33,856 bases of DNA from Myxococcales bacterium. GTDB lineage: Bacteria > Myxococcota_A > Polyangia > Polyangiales > Polyangiaceae. This document shows, piece by piece, positions 7,130-15,568 of this stretch. Below the pieces are notes generated by a model, which ran no database searches, was not told the origin of the DNA, and saw only the letters and a program-made list of their open reading frames with translations. The stretch spans positions 1-33,856 of the forward strand of contig JAUVCD010000008.1 of the NCBI GenBank assembly GCA_030590865.1, given 5' to 3'. The first letter of the stretch is position 1. The number at the start of each line of letters is the position of its first letter. Both the position numbers and the translations under genes were made by a program.

Positions 7130-8451
7130 GCATCGTCGACAAGGTCGCCTACCACCTGAACGTGTCGCTGCTGGGCAACGGCTTTCTGCGCTTCAATCGC
7201 CTGCGCCAGACGGCGCGCATGGGTCGGTCCGACTTCTGGGACCATGACCAGCTGGCGCCGCCGCTGATGTCCTCACCCCGGCTCAAGGAGCTCATCAGCA
7301 GGCACTATCTCAAGGGCCGCTACGCCAACTTGAACGGCAAAGTGGTTTGGGCGACGTCCGGCGCGCCGATCGAGCTGTTCGAGGCCCTGGGGTTCTTTCT
7401 GATTTACCCAGAGAACCACGCTGCGGTCTGCGGCATTCGTCGGGTCGCCGAGACGCTCTGTGGCCACGCTGAGGCCGCCGGCTATTCCCGGGACATCTGC
7501 TCCTATGCCCGGACCGACTTCGGCTCGGTGCTGTCTGGCGAGACGCCCGTCGGCCGCTTGCCGCGACCCGATCTCCTGGTCTGCTGCACCAACATCTGCC
7601 AGACCGTGCTGTTTTGGTATCGGGTGCTCGCCCGACACTTCAACGTGCCGCTGGTGCTCATCGACACGCCGTTCATCTACACCGAGGCGAGCGACCATGC
7701 GGTCGACTTCGTCAAGCGCCAGCTGGAGGATGCCGTCGAGGTAGCCGAGCGGGTGGCGGGTCGCGCACTTTCGGAGGCCAAGCTTCGCGAGGTCACCCGT
7801 CTGAGCCTGACGGCAGTGCAGCTGTGGATGGAGGTGCTCGAGACGGGTAAGCATCAGCCCTCCCCGATCACCGCTTTCGACGAGTTCATCCACATGGCCC
7901 CTATCGTCGAGATGCGGGGCAAGGCCTTCACGGTCGACTACTACCGCCAGCTGTTGGTCGAGCTACGGGCACGACAGGCTCAGGGCATCGGCGCTCTGAA
8001 GCACGAGAAGAAGCGGCTGCTCTGGGACAATCTGCCGGTCTGGTACCGGGTTCGCTGGCTGTCGAATCGTCTCGCCGAGCGGGGGGTGGCGCTGGTGGCC
8101 TCAACCTATACCAACGCTTGGGGTGAGCTGGCGCCCTTCTTCGATGCAACCCGTCCCCTCGAATCGGCGGCCCGCGCCTACCTGCACCCAATCCTCAATC
8201 GGGGCACGGGCCACAAGCTCACCACGATGAAGCGCTTGGTGACCGACTACAACATCGATGGCGTCATCTTGCATTCTGACCGGTCCTGCAAGCCCTACTC
8301 GATCGGGCAGATCGAGCAACGGAAGCGGCTGGGCAGCGAGGCCGGTGTCCCCGCCCTGCTGCTCGAGGCGGATCACAGCGATCCCCGAAGCTTCTCCGAA
8401 GAGCAGGTCGCAGCCCGCTTGGATGCCTTCCTCGAGGTCTTGGAAGGGTGA
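7126..8451 (+). CDS. 2-hydroxyacyl-CoA dehydratase-family subunit (HgdB-like)
   Basis: The 441-residue protein is the better-conserved partner subunit. Recognisable family segments are FLIYPENHAAVCG, CSYARTDFGS (Cys125), VCCTNICQT (Cys153/154/158), HSDRSCKPYS (Cys388) and LLEADHSDPRSFS near the C-terminus. These match the Fe-S-binding and active-site regions of HgdB/BcrB-type proteins. It probably forms a heterodimer with the upstream product, and the activator injects a low-potential electron into the complex. It overlaps both neighbours by four bases. Confidence 0.88.
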   Translation: MSIVDKVAYHLNVSLLGNGFLRFNRLRQTARMGRSDFWDHDQLAPPLMSSPRLKELISRHYLKGRYANLNGKVVWATSGAPIELFEALGFFLIYPENHAAVCGIRRVAETLCGHAEAAGYSRDICSYARTDFGSVLSGETPVGRLPRPDLLVCCTNICQTVLFWYRVLARHFNVPLVLIDTPFIYTEASDHAVDFVKRQLEDAVEVAERVAGRALSEAKLREVTRLSLTAVQLWMEVLETGKHQPSPITAFDEFIHMAPIVEMRGKAFTVDYYRQLLVELRARQAQGIGALKHEKKRLLWDNLPVWYRVRWLSNRLAERGVALVASTYTNAWGELAPFFDATRPLESAARAYLHPILNRGTGHKLTTMKRLVTDYNIDGVILHSDRSCKPYSIGQIEQRKRLGSEAGVPALLLEADHSDPRSFSEEQVAARLDAFLEVLEG

Positions 8452-9224
8452 GCCGATCGCTCGCCGCCCTGGGGCTCGATGCTGGGTCCACCACGACCAA
8501 GATCGTTGGCGTGGACGGCGACGGCGTGCTGGCATGGCACCAGCTCGAGCCGATGGACCCACGGATGGAGGCGCAGGCCGAGCGGCTCGTGACCGCAGCG
8601 CGCCAGGCCGCTGGCGCAGCCGGCGAGCTGCCGCTGGTGGCTACCGGCTATGGCCGGGATCTGGTGCGCGGCGCGGACCGCAAGGTCACCGAGATTACCT
8701 GCCACGGTCGCGGGATTTTCGCGGCCGTCGGCCACGGGGGGACGCTCGTGGATATCGGCGGGCAAGACAGCAAGGTGATCACCGTCGATGACCGTGGTCG
8801 AGTGCTCAACTTCGCGATGAACGACAAGTGCGCCGCGGGCACGGGGCGCTTTCTCGAGGTGGTGGCCCAACGGCTCAAGCTGTCGCTGACCGAGCTGTCG
8901 GACATCGCGTTGAGCTGTCCCGAAGAGGTGGCCATTTCCAACACCTGTACGGTGTTTGCCGAGTCGGAGATCGTCTCCCTTTTGGCTCGCGGCCGACCTA
9001 TCGATCAGATTGTCCGGGGCCTGCATCGATCGCTGGTCAAGCGGGTAGGTGCGCTGGCCAAGAGCGCCGGCATCGTCCCGCCGGTGATGTTGTCAGGAGG
9101 GGTGGCGCGCAGCGCTGCGGTCGCCATCATGGTGGGCGAACAGCTTGGGTATCCCGTGGAGCTCCCGAACCAGCCACAGCTGATGGGCGCTTTCGGTGCG
9201 GCCCTCATCGCCTTGGAGGGATGA
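8448..9224 (+). CDS. ATP-dependent activator of 2-hydroxyacyl-CoA dehydratase (HgdC/BadF family)
   Basis: The 258-residue ASKHA-fold ATPase couples ATP hydrolysis to one-electron transfer into the dehydratase. The first phosphate loop is LGLDAGSTTTK, the second is VDIGGQDSK, and the adenosine region is MLSGGVARS. NDKCAAGTGRF (Cys128) and SNTCTVFAESE (Cys167) supply the two cysteines per subunit that hold a bridging [4Fe-4S] cluster in the homodimer; their 39-residue spacing agrees with the family. Only one activator gene is present, as in HgdC-type homodimeric systems and unlike the two-gene benzoyl-CoA reductase ATPase. The start is the GTG of a GTGA overlap. Confidence 0.92.
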   Translation: MSRSLAALGLDAGSTTTKIVGVDGDGVLAWHQLEPMDPRMEAQAERLVTAARQAAGAAGELPLVATGYGRDLVRGADRKVTEITCHGRGIFAAVGHGGTLVDIGGQDSKVITVDDRGRVLNFAMNDKCAAGTGRFLEVVAQRLKLSLTELSDIALSCPEEVAISNTCTVFAESEIVSLLARGRPIDQIVRGLHRSLVKRVGALAKSAGIVPPVMLSGGVARSAAVAIMVGEQLGYPVELPNQPQLMGAFGAALIALEG

Positions 9225-9356
9225 GGAGACGGTGCTTCCAGTCTGAGTGGAATTGTTGGGGCCCCACACGTGCGCGGGCACCGGCTTCTGCTACACCGAA
9301 CGTGGCCTGTGGCTCTTGCAGAGCGATCGCTGCTTGGCCGCGCCCAGCCTAGGGCC

Positions 9357-9362
9357 TATTTT
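9357..9362 (+). promoter_or_regulatory. Possible -10 box upstream of kinase gene
   Basis: TATTTT at 9357-9362 lies ten bases before the ATG at 9373, and TTGGCC 17 bases further upstream (9334-9339) could serve as a weak -35. No Shine-Dalgarno sequence is seen. The rest of the 9225-9372 gap shows nothing else I recognise. Confidence 0.25.
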
Positions 9363-9372
9363 GCTGTCGACC

Positions 9373-10938
9373 ATGGACGAGCCCACCATCGGCGTGCTCA
9401 TTGCGGGTCGCTATCGCCTGGAGCATCAGGTGGGCGAGGGCGGCATGGGATCGGTGTGGGTCGCCGAGGACGAGACCTTGCAGCGCTGGGTTGCGGTCAA
9501 GCTGCTCGGCGAGCGCAGTGCTGGGTCGCGGAGCGCTCGCGACAGGTTCGAGCGCGAGGCCACGGCCATCGCTCGTCTTCGAAGTCCCCATGTGGTCCAG
9601 GTGTTCGACTACGGCACCGAAGGGGATCGGGCCTACATGGTCATGGAGCTGCTCCACGGCCAGGATTTGCTGGCCTGGCTCAAGGCCAATCGGCCGGCGC
9701 CGCTCCGCAAGGTTGGGGCCATCATCATCCAGGTGGCCAGGGCCCTGAGAGCTGCCCACCGGGCTGGCATCGTCCACCGAGATCTCAAGCCGGCCAACGT
9801 CTTCGTGGTCCGCGACCACGACCAAGACGTCGTCAAGGTGTTCGACTTCGGGCTCGCCAAGAGGGCCCGGGACGCCAGCCAGCTCAAGGAGCTGGTGGAC
9901 CGAACTGGCGAGGGCGTGCTGCTCGGCACACCTCGCTACATGAGTCCCGAGCAAGCCCACGGCGCCCGGGAAGTAGACCATCGCGGTGATCTGTGGTCCC
10001 TCGGAGTCATCGCCTACCTGGCCATCGTCGGCCGGCTACCTTTCGACGGCGATGGCGTCGGTGAGGTGATCACCAAGATCTCCACCGAGACGCCAAGACC
10101 ACCGTCTGAGTGGGTCGAGGAGCTGCCGGTGGCAGTGGACGAGTTCTTCGAGCGAGCGCTAGCCAAAGACCCAGCCGACCGCTTCCAAAGTGCCCAAGAG
10201 CTGATCGAAGCCATGGACGAGTTGCTCGACTCGGGACAATCGTCGGTCGAGCTGTCGATACCCGAAGGTGGCGATACCATCAGCGATCTGGCGGCGGCTG
10301 ACACCGAGGTCGGCGAGCTGATGGACTCGGGTGACGAGCACACGCTGGAGCAGTTGCGTGCCGATCGACCCTCCATGAGATTCGCCATTCCGTCAGCTCC
10401 CGAGGCGGTAGAGTCGGAGCCAGAGGCCCCGTCGCGACTGGGTGAAGAGGGCAGCGAGCCGCCGGAGGTCGATGCGCTCGACTCAGGCGTGCCCTGGGAT
10501 GAGCCCCCGACGCCACTAGCCCGAGCGCGCCGCTGGGCGGTGAGCCTGCTGTTCGGTGTGGTGCTGGCGGTGGTGGTGATTGTCCTGATGAGGCCATCGG
10601 ATCAGGCCAACTTGGCGGTGGCGGGGGTGGCACCGCTGGTGTTGACGGCGCTGGCGCCCAATGGTGTCGCCAGTGGTCAGGGTGACGGGGACGGAACGAA
10701 AAACACCGATGGGGCGCAGGATCCGGCTGCCTCGACTAGTATCGGGACTGGTGGTGCCCCAGGCGCGACAGACGGGAACGGTCCCCAGACTCGGCCGCCG
10801 AGCGGCAACGGGGGGAGCTCTGCGGCTCACGCCGGTGGGGGCAATGGAGCCACCGATGAGCCGGGCGGCGGCGCTCCAGCGTCGTCAACAACGGTGGACG
10901 CCGGTCGCGGCCTGGAGTGGTTCGGCGATCGCCACTGA
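9373..10938 (+). CDS. Transmembrane Ser/Thr protein kinase (PknB-like)
   Basis: The 521-residue protein starts with a complete Hanks-type kinase domain (about 13-275): glycine loop GEGGMGSVW, ATP-binding lysine in VAVKLL (Lys43), HRDLKPANV (catalytic Asp137), DFGLAK (Asp158), and GTPRYMSPEQ in the activation segment. An acidic Pro/Glu-rich region follows, then one membrane helix (WAVSLLFGVVLAVVVIVL, about 388-410), then a Gly/Thr/Asn-rich extracytoplasmic tail without a recognisable sensor domain. The reading frame is open upstream to 9247, but that extension has no kinase-like sequence, so I start at MDEPTIGVLIAGRYRL. The next gene follows after 25 bases and is probably its operon partner. 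Confidence 0.92.
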   Translation: MDEPTIGVLIAGRYRLEHQVGEGGMGSVWVAEDETLQRWVAVKLLGERSAGSRSARDRFEREATAIARLRSPHVVQVFDYGTEGDRAYMVMELLHGQDLLAWLKANRPAPLRKVGAIIIQVARALRAAHRAGIVHRDLKPANVFVVRDHDQDVVKVFDFGLAKRARDASQLKELVDRTGEGVLLGTPRYMSPEQAHGAREVDHRGDLWSLGVIAYLAIVGRLPFDGDGVGEVITKISTETPRPPSEWVEELPVAVDEFFERALAKDPADRFQSAQELIEAMDELLDSGQSSVELSIPEGGDTISDLAAADTEVGELMDSGDEHTLEQLRADRPSMRFAIPSAPEAVESEPEAPSRLGEEGSEPPEVDALDSGVPWDEPPTPLARARRWAVSLLFGVVLAVVVIVLMRPSDQANLAVAGVAPLVLTALAPNGVASGQGDGDGTKNTDGAQDPAASTSIGTGGAPGATDGNGPQTRPPSGNGGSSAAHAGGGNGATDEPGGGAPASSTTVDAGRGLEWFGDRH

Positions 10939-10963
10939 CGTCCAGCGGCGCCTGGCATCGCTG

Positions 10964-11941
10964 ATGTTCATGGTGCTTGCGGTGCTGGTCGCTGGAAATT
11001 TGAGCGCTCAGCCGACGCCCGATGATCGCATTTTAGCCCAGGCGTTGTTTGACGATGCTCGCGTGCTGATGGCGGACCAGCACTACTCCGAGGCATGCGT
11101 GAAGTTCGCCGAGAGCAACCGCCTCGATCCAGGTATCGGCACCCAGTTCAACCTGGCCGACTGCTACGAGATGACCGGTCAGCTGTCAGGCGCCTGGATT
11201 CTATTCGTGGACGTCGCCGCCGCGGCCCGAGCCGCGCGCCAGCCCGACCGGTCGGCGGTGGCGCAACGGCGCGCGTTGGCTCTCGAGCCCCGCCTCACCA
11301 GGATTCGCATCGATGTGCAGGCGCCGGCCGAAGGGCTCGTCGTCAGGCGCAACGGCGAGCCGGTGCCCGAGCCGCAGTGGGGCACCGCCGTGCCGGTTGT
11401 GCCTGGCCGCTATCGGATCGAGGCCCACGCCCTGGGGCACTATTCTTGGCGGAAGATGGTGGAGGCACGGGGCAAGGGTGTGACCGTGTCGGTGGTGATC
11501 CCTGAGCTGGCGACCGACCAGAAGCCCATGGGCGAGGGTGATGACACAGGTCCCATGCCTGTTCGGCACCTGGCGGCGGCCATCATGGGCGGTTGCGGTC
11601 TCGTTGGGGTTGGCGTCGGGCTTGGGGCAGGGTTGGTGGCTATCGACAAGACGGCTCAGGCTGAGGACCATTGTCCTGAGCCAGATGCCTGTTACGACGC
11701 GGGGATCGCCCTGAGAGACGAGGCTCGGGACGTTGCCGCAGTCTCCACGCTGGGCTTCGTGGTTGGGGGAGGTGCGCTGGTGGGCGCCCTAGTGCTGTGG
11801 CTCACCGCTGCTGACGATAACGGTAGTCAGGACCAACCGGCCACGGACGACGCAGCCTGGTGGCTGCTCCCTGCGGTGGGGAGACTGGGCGAGCTTGGAG
11901 CGCCCACCACGGTCGGGCTGTCGGTTGGGGGACGCTGGTAG
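10964..11941 (+). CDS. Exported TPR-like protein with two C-terminal membrane segments
   Basis: The 325-residue protein begins with a hydrophobic signal (MFMVLAVLVAGNLSAQ). A TPR-like stretch follows (about 20-105: ALFDDARVLMADQHYSEACVKF and FNLADCYEMTGQLSGAW), then a beta-rich segment with RRNGEPVPEPQWGTAVPVVPGRY that resembles a PEGA-type domain. Two hydrophobic segments follow (about 203-230 and 259-282). This architecture recurs beside myxobacterial Ser/Thr kinases, but the role is unknown. The frame is open from 10661, overlapping the kinase gene; I reject that start because the kinase reading frame there is well supported. An ATG at 10970 is also possible. Confidence 0.75.
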   Translation: MFMVLAVLVAGNLSAQPTPDDRILAQALFDDARVLMADQHYSEACVKFAESNRLDPGIGTQFNLADCYEMTGQLSGAWILFVDVAAAARAARQPDRSAVAQRRALALEPRLTRIRIDVQAPAEGLVVRRNGEPVPEPQWGTAVPVVPGRYRIEAHALGHYSWRKMVEARGKGVTVSVVIPELATDQKPMGEGDDTGPMPVRHLAAAIMGGCGLVGVGVGLGAGLVAIDKTAQAEDHCPEPDACYDAGIALRDEARDVAAVSTLGFVVGGGALVGALVLWLTAADDNGSQDQPATDDAAWWLLPAVGRLGELGAPTTVGLSVGGRW

Positions 11942-12072
11942 GGACCGCTTGGAGGGGCGCTCATGCTCGCGGTTCTCCCGCGCCAGACGGGACGTACTAC
12001 CCCGTCTCAGCGGCGCCCGTGACGCTCAGCTGCTGGGCCCCGAGTGGCAGGTCCGAGTAGGCCATGCTATTG

Positions 12073-12086
12073 ATTCTAGCTAGAAT
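12073..12086. promoter_or_regulatory. Perfect 14-bp palindrome overlapping a -10-like box
   Basis: ATTCTAGCTAGAAT reads the same on both strands. Its right half is TAGAAT (12081-12086), a good -10 match on the plus strand. It is AT-rich in GC-rich surroundings and lies 59 bases before the propeller lipoprotein start, in a 203-base gap (11942-12144) that otherwise shows no feature. Confidence 0.4.
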
Positions 12087-12131
12087 ACGCTTGGATCAGC
12101 TGCTTCCCCGTGGGGGCATTGCTGGGTCAGC

Positions 12132-12144
12132 TAAGCTCGAGCTC
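12132..12144 (+). promoter_or_regulatory. Leaderless-type promoter element
   Basis: TAAGCT at 12132-12137 lies seven bases before the ATG at 12145, with no Shine-Dalgarno sequence, as in the elements before 2985, 4054 and 6044. Confidence 0.4.
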
Positions 12145-14184
12145 ATGGGGCGACGATTGCAGCGGCATGGTGGGTTGCTGTTCGGCGTAGCGGCCGTAGC
12201 TGTGGCTGGTTGTGGTCCGTTGCTCGGTCTCGACGAGCCAATGCGCCGCCTCGCTGGCGAGGGCGGCGGCGTGAGCACCTGCGTTGGGGGCTGTGGCGAC
12301 GAGGACCCCTGCACCATCGGCCGCTGTGACGAAGCTACGGCGACTTGTGAGACCGTTCCGACGGACGACGGGCCGGCGCCGGAGGCCGCGCAGACCGCGG
12401 GCGACTGCCAGTTGATCATGTGTACCGACGGCGTGTCGCTCTCGGTGGTGGACGACGACGACCTGCCCGACTCGAGCACTTGCTCGGAAGGTCACTGTCT
12501 GGCCGGGGAGGCCAGCCTCGAGCCTTTCGCCGAAGGGTTCGCCTGTGATGTCGACGAAGGGAGCTGGTGTGACGGTGAGGGCAACTGTGTCGAGTGCCTC
12601 AGCAACCTCCACTGCGACACGCCGACGACCTGTGGCGGTGGTGGCGAGCCCGGTCGCTGCGGCTGCACGCCCAGAACCTGTGCCGCCCTCGGATTGACCT
12701 GCGGCACCGCTGCGGACGGCTGTTGGGGGGTGCTGCAGTGCGACAATTCCATCAGCGATGGAGTCGAGACTGACGTCGATTGCGGTGGCGACGGAGAGCA
12801 GTGCGCCGAGCGCTGCGATGCTGGCGAGCTGTGTGCCTTCGGAAGCGACTGCAAGAGTGGCTTCTGTGCCGGTGGCGCTTGTGACGGCGCCTGGAGCGGA
12901 AGCTACGGCGATTCAGGTGCACAGCATGCCCGCGCCGTGGCCACTGATGCCTACGGCAACGTCGTGATGGCCGGCGAGTTCACCGGCACCGTGCACTTCG
13001 GGGGAGATCCGCTGACCAGCCCGCCGGGCAACTGGAGCTCGTTCATCGTCAAGCTCGACGCCTATGGTCACCACCTCTGGAGCAAAGTGCTGGGCACGGT
13101 GGGACTACCGCTGGTGACCAGCTTGGCGGTGGATCCGGTGGGCAACATCGTGGTGGCAGGCTCCTTCGTAGACTCGCTGGATCTCGGGGCAGGATTGATG
13201 GTCGGAGGTCCTCTGCCGCAGGCCTTCGTGGCCAAGCTCGATGGCGCGGCCAACCCCCTGTGGAGCGTGCTGCTCGGAGCGGGTCCGACCGTCTCGTCGT
13301 CCAGCGTTGCGGCGGCCTTGGCGGTGGATTCGTCGAGCGAGATCGTCGTCGCTGGGCAATTTGGCGGCGATTTCGAGCTAGCTGGAGTCCCCTTACAGAG
13401 TAAAGGCGATCGAGACGCCTTCGTCGTCGAGCTGAACACCGCTGGCGACGTCACCTTCGTGCGCTCCTTCGGGCACTCGGGGGTGCAACGGGTCGGCGGC
13501 GTGGCCATTGCGCCTAGCGGGGCCATCGCCGTGGTGGGTGACTTCACCCAAGGTGTGGACTTCAGCGGCATGGGCGGCGGCATCCACAACAGCAAGGGCG
13601 ATTGGGACATCTTCATCGTCCAGCTCGACGACGCCGGTCTGTACAGCTGGAGCCAGACCTATGGTGATGCCAGCCCGCAGACCGCCGCTGGTGTGGCCAT
13701 CGATGCTCAAGATGACGTGGTGCTAGCAGGCTCGTTCTACGGCACCGTCGATTTCGGTTCTGGTGCGGTGCCCAGCGCTGGGAGCGAGGATGTCTACGTC
13801 GCCAAGCTAGACAGCGGCGGAAACGCTTTGTGGTCCGCCGGTTACGGAGACCCCCAGGCCCAGCACATGGTGGATGTCGCGGTTGATCCAAGGGGCGACA
13901 TCGTAGTCACCGGGGCGTTTAACAGCATGATCGGCTTTGGGCCCGCAACCCTGTTCAGCGCAGGCTCCAATGATGTTTTCGTCGCCAAGCTCGATGCTCA
14001 GGGCGGCGCCAAATGGAGTCAGCGGTTTGGTGATGCCGAGTCACAGACCAGCACCAAACTGGCCATCACGCCCTTTGGAGCCATCGTCGTGGTTGGTGAT
14101 TTTCACGGGGGGATCAACTTCGGGCAAGGGCTGCTGCAGAGCGCCGGTAGCGACGACATATTCGTAGCGGCGCTGGCGCCGTGA
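12145..14184 (+). CDS. Cys-rich lipoprotein with seven-bladed beta-propeller (SBBP-type repeats)
   Basis: The 679-residue protein has a lipoprotein signal (AAVAVAGC). Next comes a Cys-rich region (about 45-245) of the myxobacterial 'CTxGRCD...ATATCE' and 'GVETDVDCGGDG..CAxRC..G..C..GSDCKSGFC' type. From residue 250 onward there are seven repeats of about 60 residues, each with a pattern like W-S-x-x-Y-G-D...A-V-D-x-x-G-N-I-V-V-A-G-x-F...D-x-F-V-A-K-L-D. Seven copies fit one closed beta-propeller. A surface-exposed binding or adhesion role is inference. The frame is open from 12064, but MGRRLQRHGGLLFG gives the proper signal peptide. Confidence 0.85.
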   Translation: MGRRLQRHGGLLFGVAAVAVAGCGPLLGLDEPMRRLAGEGGGVSTCVGGCGDEDPCTIGRCDEATATCETVPTDDGPAPEAAQTAGDCQLIMCTDGVSLSVVDDDDLPDSSTCSEGHCLAGEASLEPFAEGFACDVDEGSWCDGEGNCVECLSNLHCDTPTTCGGGGEPGRCGCTPRTCAALGLTCGTAADGCWGVLQCDNSISDGVETDVDCGGDGEQCAERCDAGELCAFGSDCKSGFCAGGACDGAWSGSYGDSGAQHARAVATDAYGNVVMAGEFTGTVHFGGDPLTSPPGNWSSFIVKLDAYGHHLWSKVLGTVGLPLVTSLAVDPVGNIVVAGSFVDSLDLGAGLMVGGPLPQAFVAKLDGAANPLWSVLLGAGPTVSSSSVAAALAVDSSSEIVVAGQFGGDFELAGVPLQSKGDRDAFVVELNTAGDVTFVRSFGHSGVQRVGGVAIAPSGAIAVVGDFTQGVDFSGMGGGIHNSKGDWDIFIVQLDDAGLYSWSQTYGDASPQTAAGVAIDAQDDVVLAGSFYGTVDFGSGAVPSAGSEDVYVAKLDSGGNALWSAGYGDPQAQHMVDVAVDPRGDIVVTGAFNSMIGFGPATLFSAGSNDVFVAKLDAQGGAKWSQRFGDAESQTSTKLAITPFGAIVVVGDFHGGINFGQGLLQSAGSDDIFVAALAP

Positions 14185-14277
14185 CTGGCCGACTCGTCTC
14201 GAATTGAGCTCGGGGCGGGGGCGCCGTTGAGCGGGGGGCGAGGGTCGCGGTCCCGGTCGAGCTCGCCGCAGTCGCGC

Positions 14278-15465
14278 CTATTTCGAGATCTTCTTGCGGC
14301 TGCGGTGGGGCACTCTGGTTGAATCGCCACCGTCGACGGCGTTTGGGCCTAGGAGGGTGCCGCACATGGTCTTGCACAAGATCTGCTTCGGCTCGCAGGC
14401 GCAGGTGCCGGTTTTCTTTTGCTCGAGCTTGTCCTTCACTTTCGCCACCGTGAACTGGGCTAGCCGTTCGACCCTGCTGAACTTCCAGTGGTTACGGATC
14501 TGCTTGGGCGTTCGGGGGTCGCTCGCGGCGCCGTCAGGCTCGGCGCAACAGCGGAAGCCGAGGAAGTAGTAATAGAACCCCTCCTCGTGGCTATAGATCT
14601 TGGGCCGGCACTGGTTGCGAACACCGCTGTACCAGGGGCCGCCAGTGTTCACGCTGGAGAACTTCGCCTTCCGTGATTCGCCGCTCACCACCTCGTCGTT
14701 GTTGGCCGGCAGATCGTGCACGCCAAAGTCGCTGACGCATTCAGGTTGGGAGCCGCTGGGGACGCCGCGCCAGAGTCTCGCCAGCTCTTTTGGGTCTCGC
14801 TTGGCGACCCGTGACATCTTGGGGTTGTCCCACTTGTGGTCGCCGTTGCATTTGCGAGGATCGCGGGTGTAGCCGTGGGGGAAGGGCTTCATTTCCGGAC
14901 CCTCGCAGGCGAAGGTCCATTCACTCTCGGTGCACATGCGTTTGCCCAGCGCAGCGCATTTGACCTGAGCTTGGTAGAATGTGTTCATGACCTCTGGCCG
15001 CGTGCCCCGCTGGTTGGGCCAGGCGTAGGTGTCGATGCAGAATCGCTTTTTGACGCGACTGCCGGTGCAGCGGGTTGGGGCGACGAACTGCTCGCATACC
15101 TTCTTCTTGTTCTGGGGCGCGTACCACTGGACGGCGCATTTCTGCTCCACCTGGGTGCAATAGTCGCCCTCGACGAGCTTCATCTCGCCGGGGCAACTCT
15201 GGGGGCCTGGGTTGGTGCTGGTCGGTGTGGCGATCACCGTGGTGGCAGGCGTGGCGGGTGGCACAGCTGCGACTGAATCGGTGGGTTCGGCGGGGTTCGT
15301 CGTGGTTGCCGGCCCGGGTTCAAGGGGCCCCGCTTCAGGGGGGCCAGCCTGTGGAGACCCAGCCTCAGGGGGTCCAGCCTGAGGAGATTGCGCACTGGCG
15401 GAGCAAGCGCTCACCCAGGCGGCTACAGCGAAGGGGAGAAGCAGAGGAGCGAGGAGCGTACGCAT
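14278..15465 (-). CDS. SUMF1/formylglycine-generating-enzyme-like lipoprotein
   Basis: The 395-residue protein has a lipoprotein signal (AAWVSAC, Cys21), a Pro/Ala/Gly linker with SPQAGPPEAG-type repeats, and then a Cys-rich SUMF1 domain. Family segments are FCIDTYAWPN, AQVKCAALGKRMCTESEW, FACEG and the end motif GFYYYFLGFRCCA. True formylglycine-generating enzymes oxidise a sulfatase cysteine; many myxobacterial members have no known sulfatase partner and may be structural or binding proteins. I could not assign the catalytic cysteine pair. The tail is Lys-rich. The ATG at 15465 is chosen for the lipobox; an in-frame ATG at 15501 is possible. The gene is divergent from vgrG, and the 103-base gap between them must hold both promoters. 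Confidence 0.75.
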   Translation of the reverse strand: MRTLLAPLLLPFAVAAWVSACSASAQSPQAGPPEAGSPQAGPPEAGPLEPGPATTTNPAEPTDSVAAVPPATPATTVIATPTSTNPGPQSCPGEMKLVEGDYCTQVEQKCAVQWYAPQNKKKVCEQFVAPTRCTGSRVKKRFCIDTYAWPNQRGTRPEVMNTFYQAQVKCAALGKRMCTESEWTFACEGPEMKPFPHGYTRDPRKCNGDHKWDNPKMSRVAKRDPKELARLWRGVPSGSQPECVSDFGVHDLPANNDEVVSGESRKAKFSSVNTGGPWYSGVRNQCRPKIYSHEEGFYYYFLGFRCCAEPDGAASDPRTPKQIRNHWKFSRVERLAQFTVAKVKDKLEQKKTGTCACEPKQILCKTMCGTLLGPNAVDGGDSTRVPHRSRKKISK

Positions 15466-15568
15466 GAGCTTGTTGTACTTGACGATGTGGCCCGTGGTCA
15501 TCTCGAACCGACCGAGCCGTGACACCTGCGGTCTTACAGTACCTTTGATATGGTAGGTGCCGTAGCCG

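Noticed and set aside
9247-9372. Upstream extension of the kinase at 9373
   Set aside because: The 42 extra residues have no kinase character; the ATG at 9373 leads directly into the GRYRL lead-in of the kinase domain.
14206-14264. GAGCTCG...CGAGCTC inverted repeat between convergent genes as a terminator
   Set aside because: The 7-bp arms are 45 bases apart and no T-run follows; a chance match in GC-rich DNA is likely.
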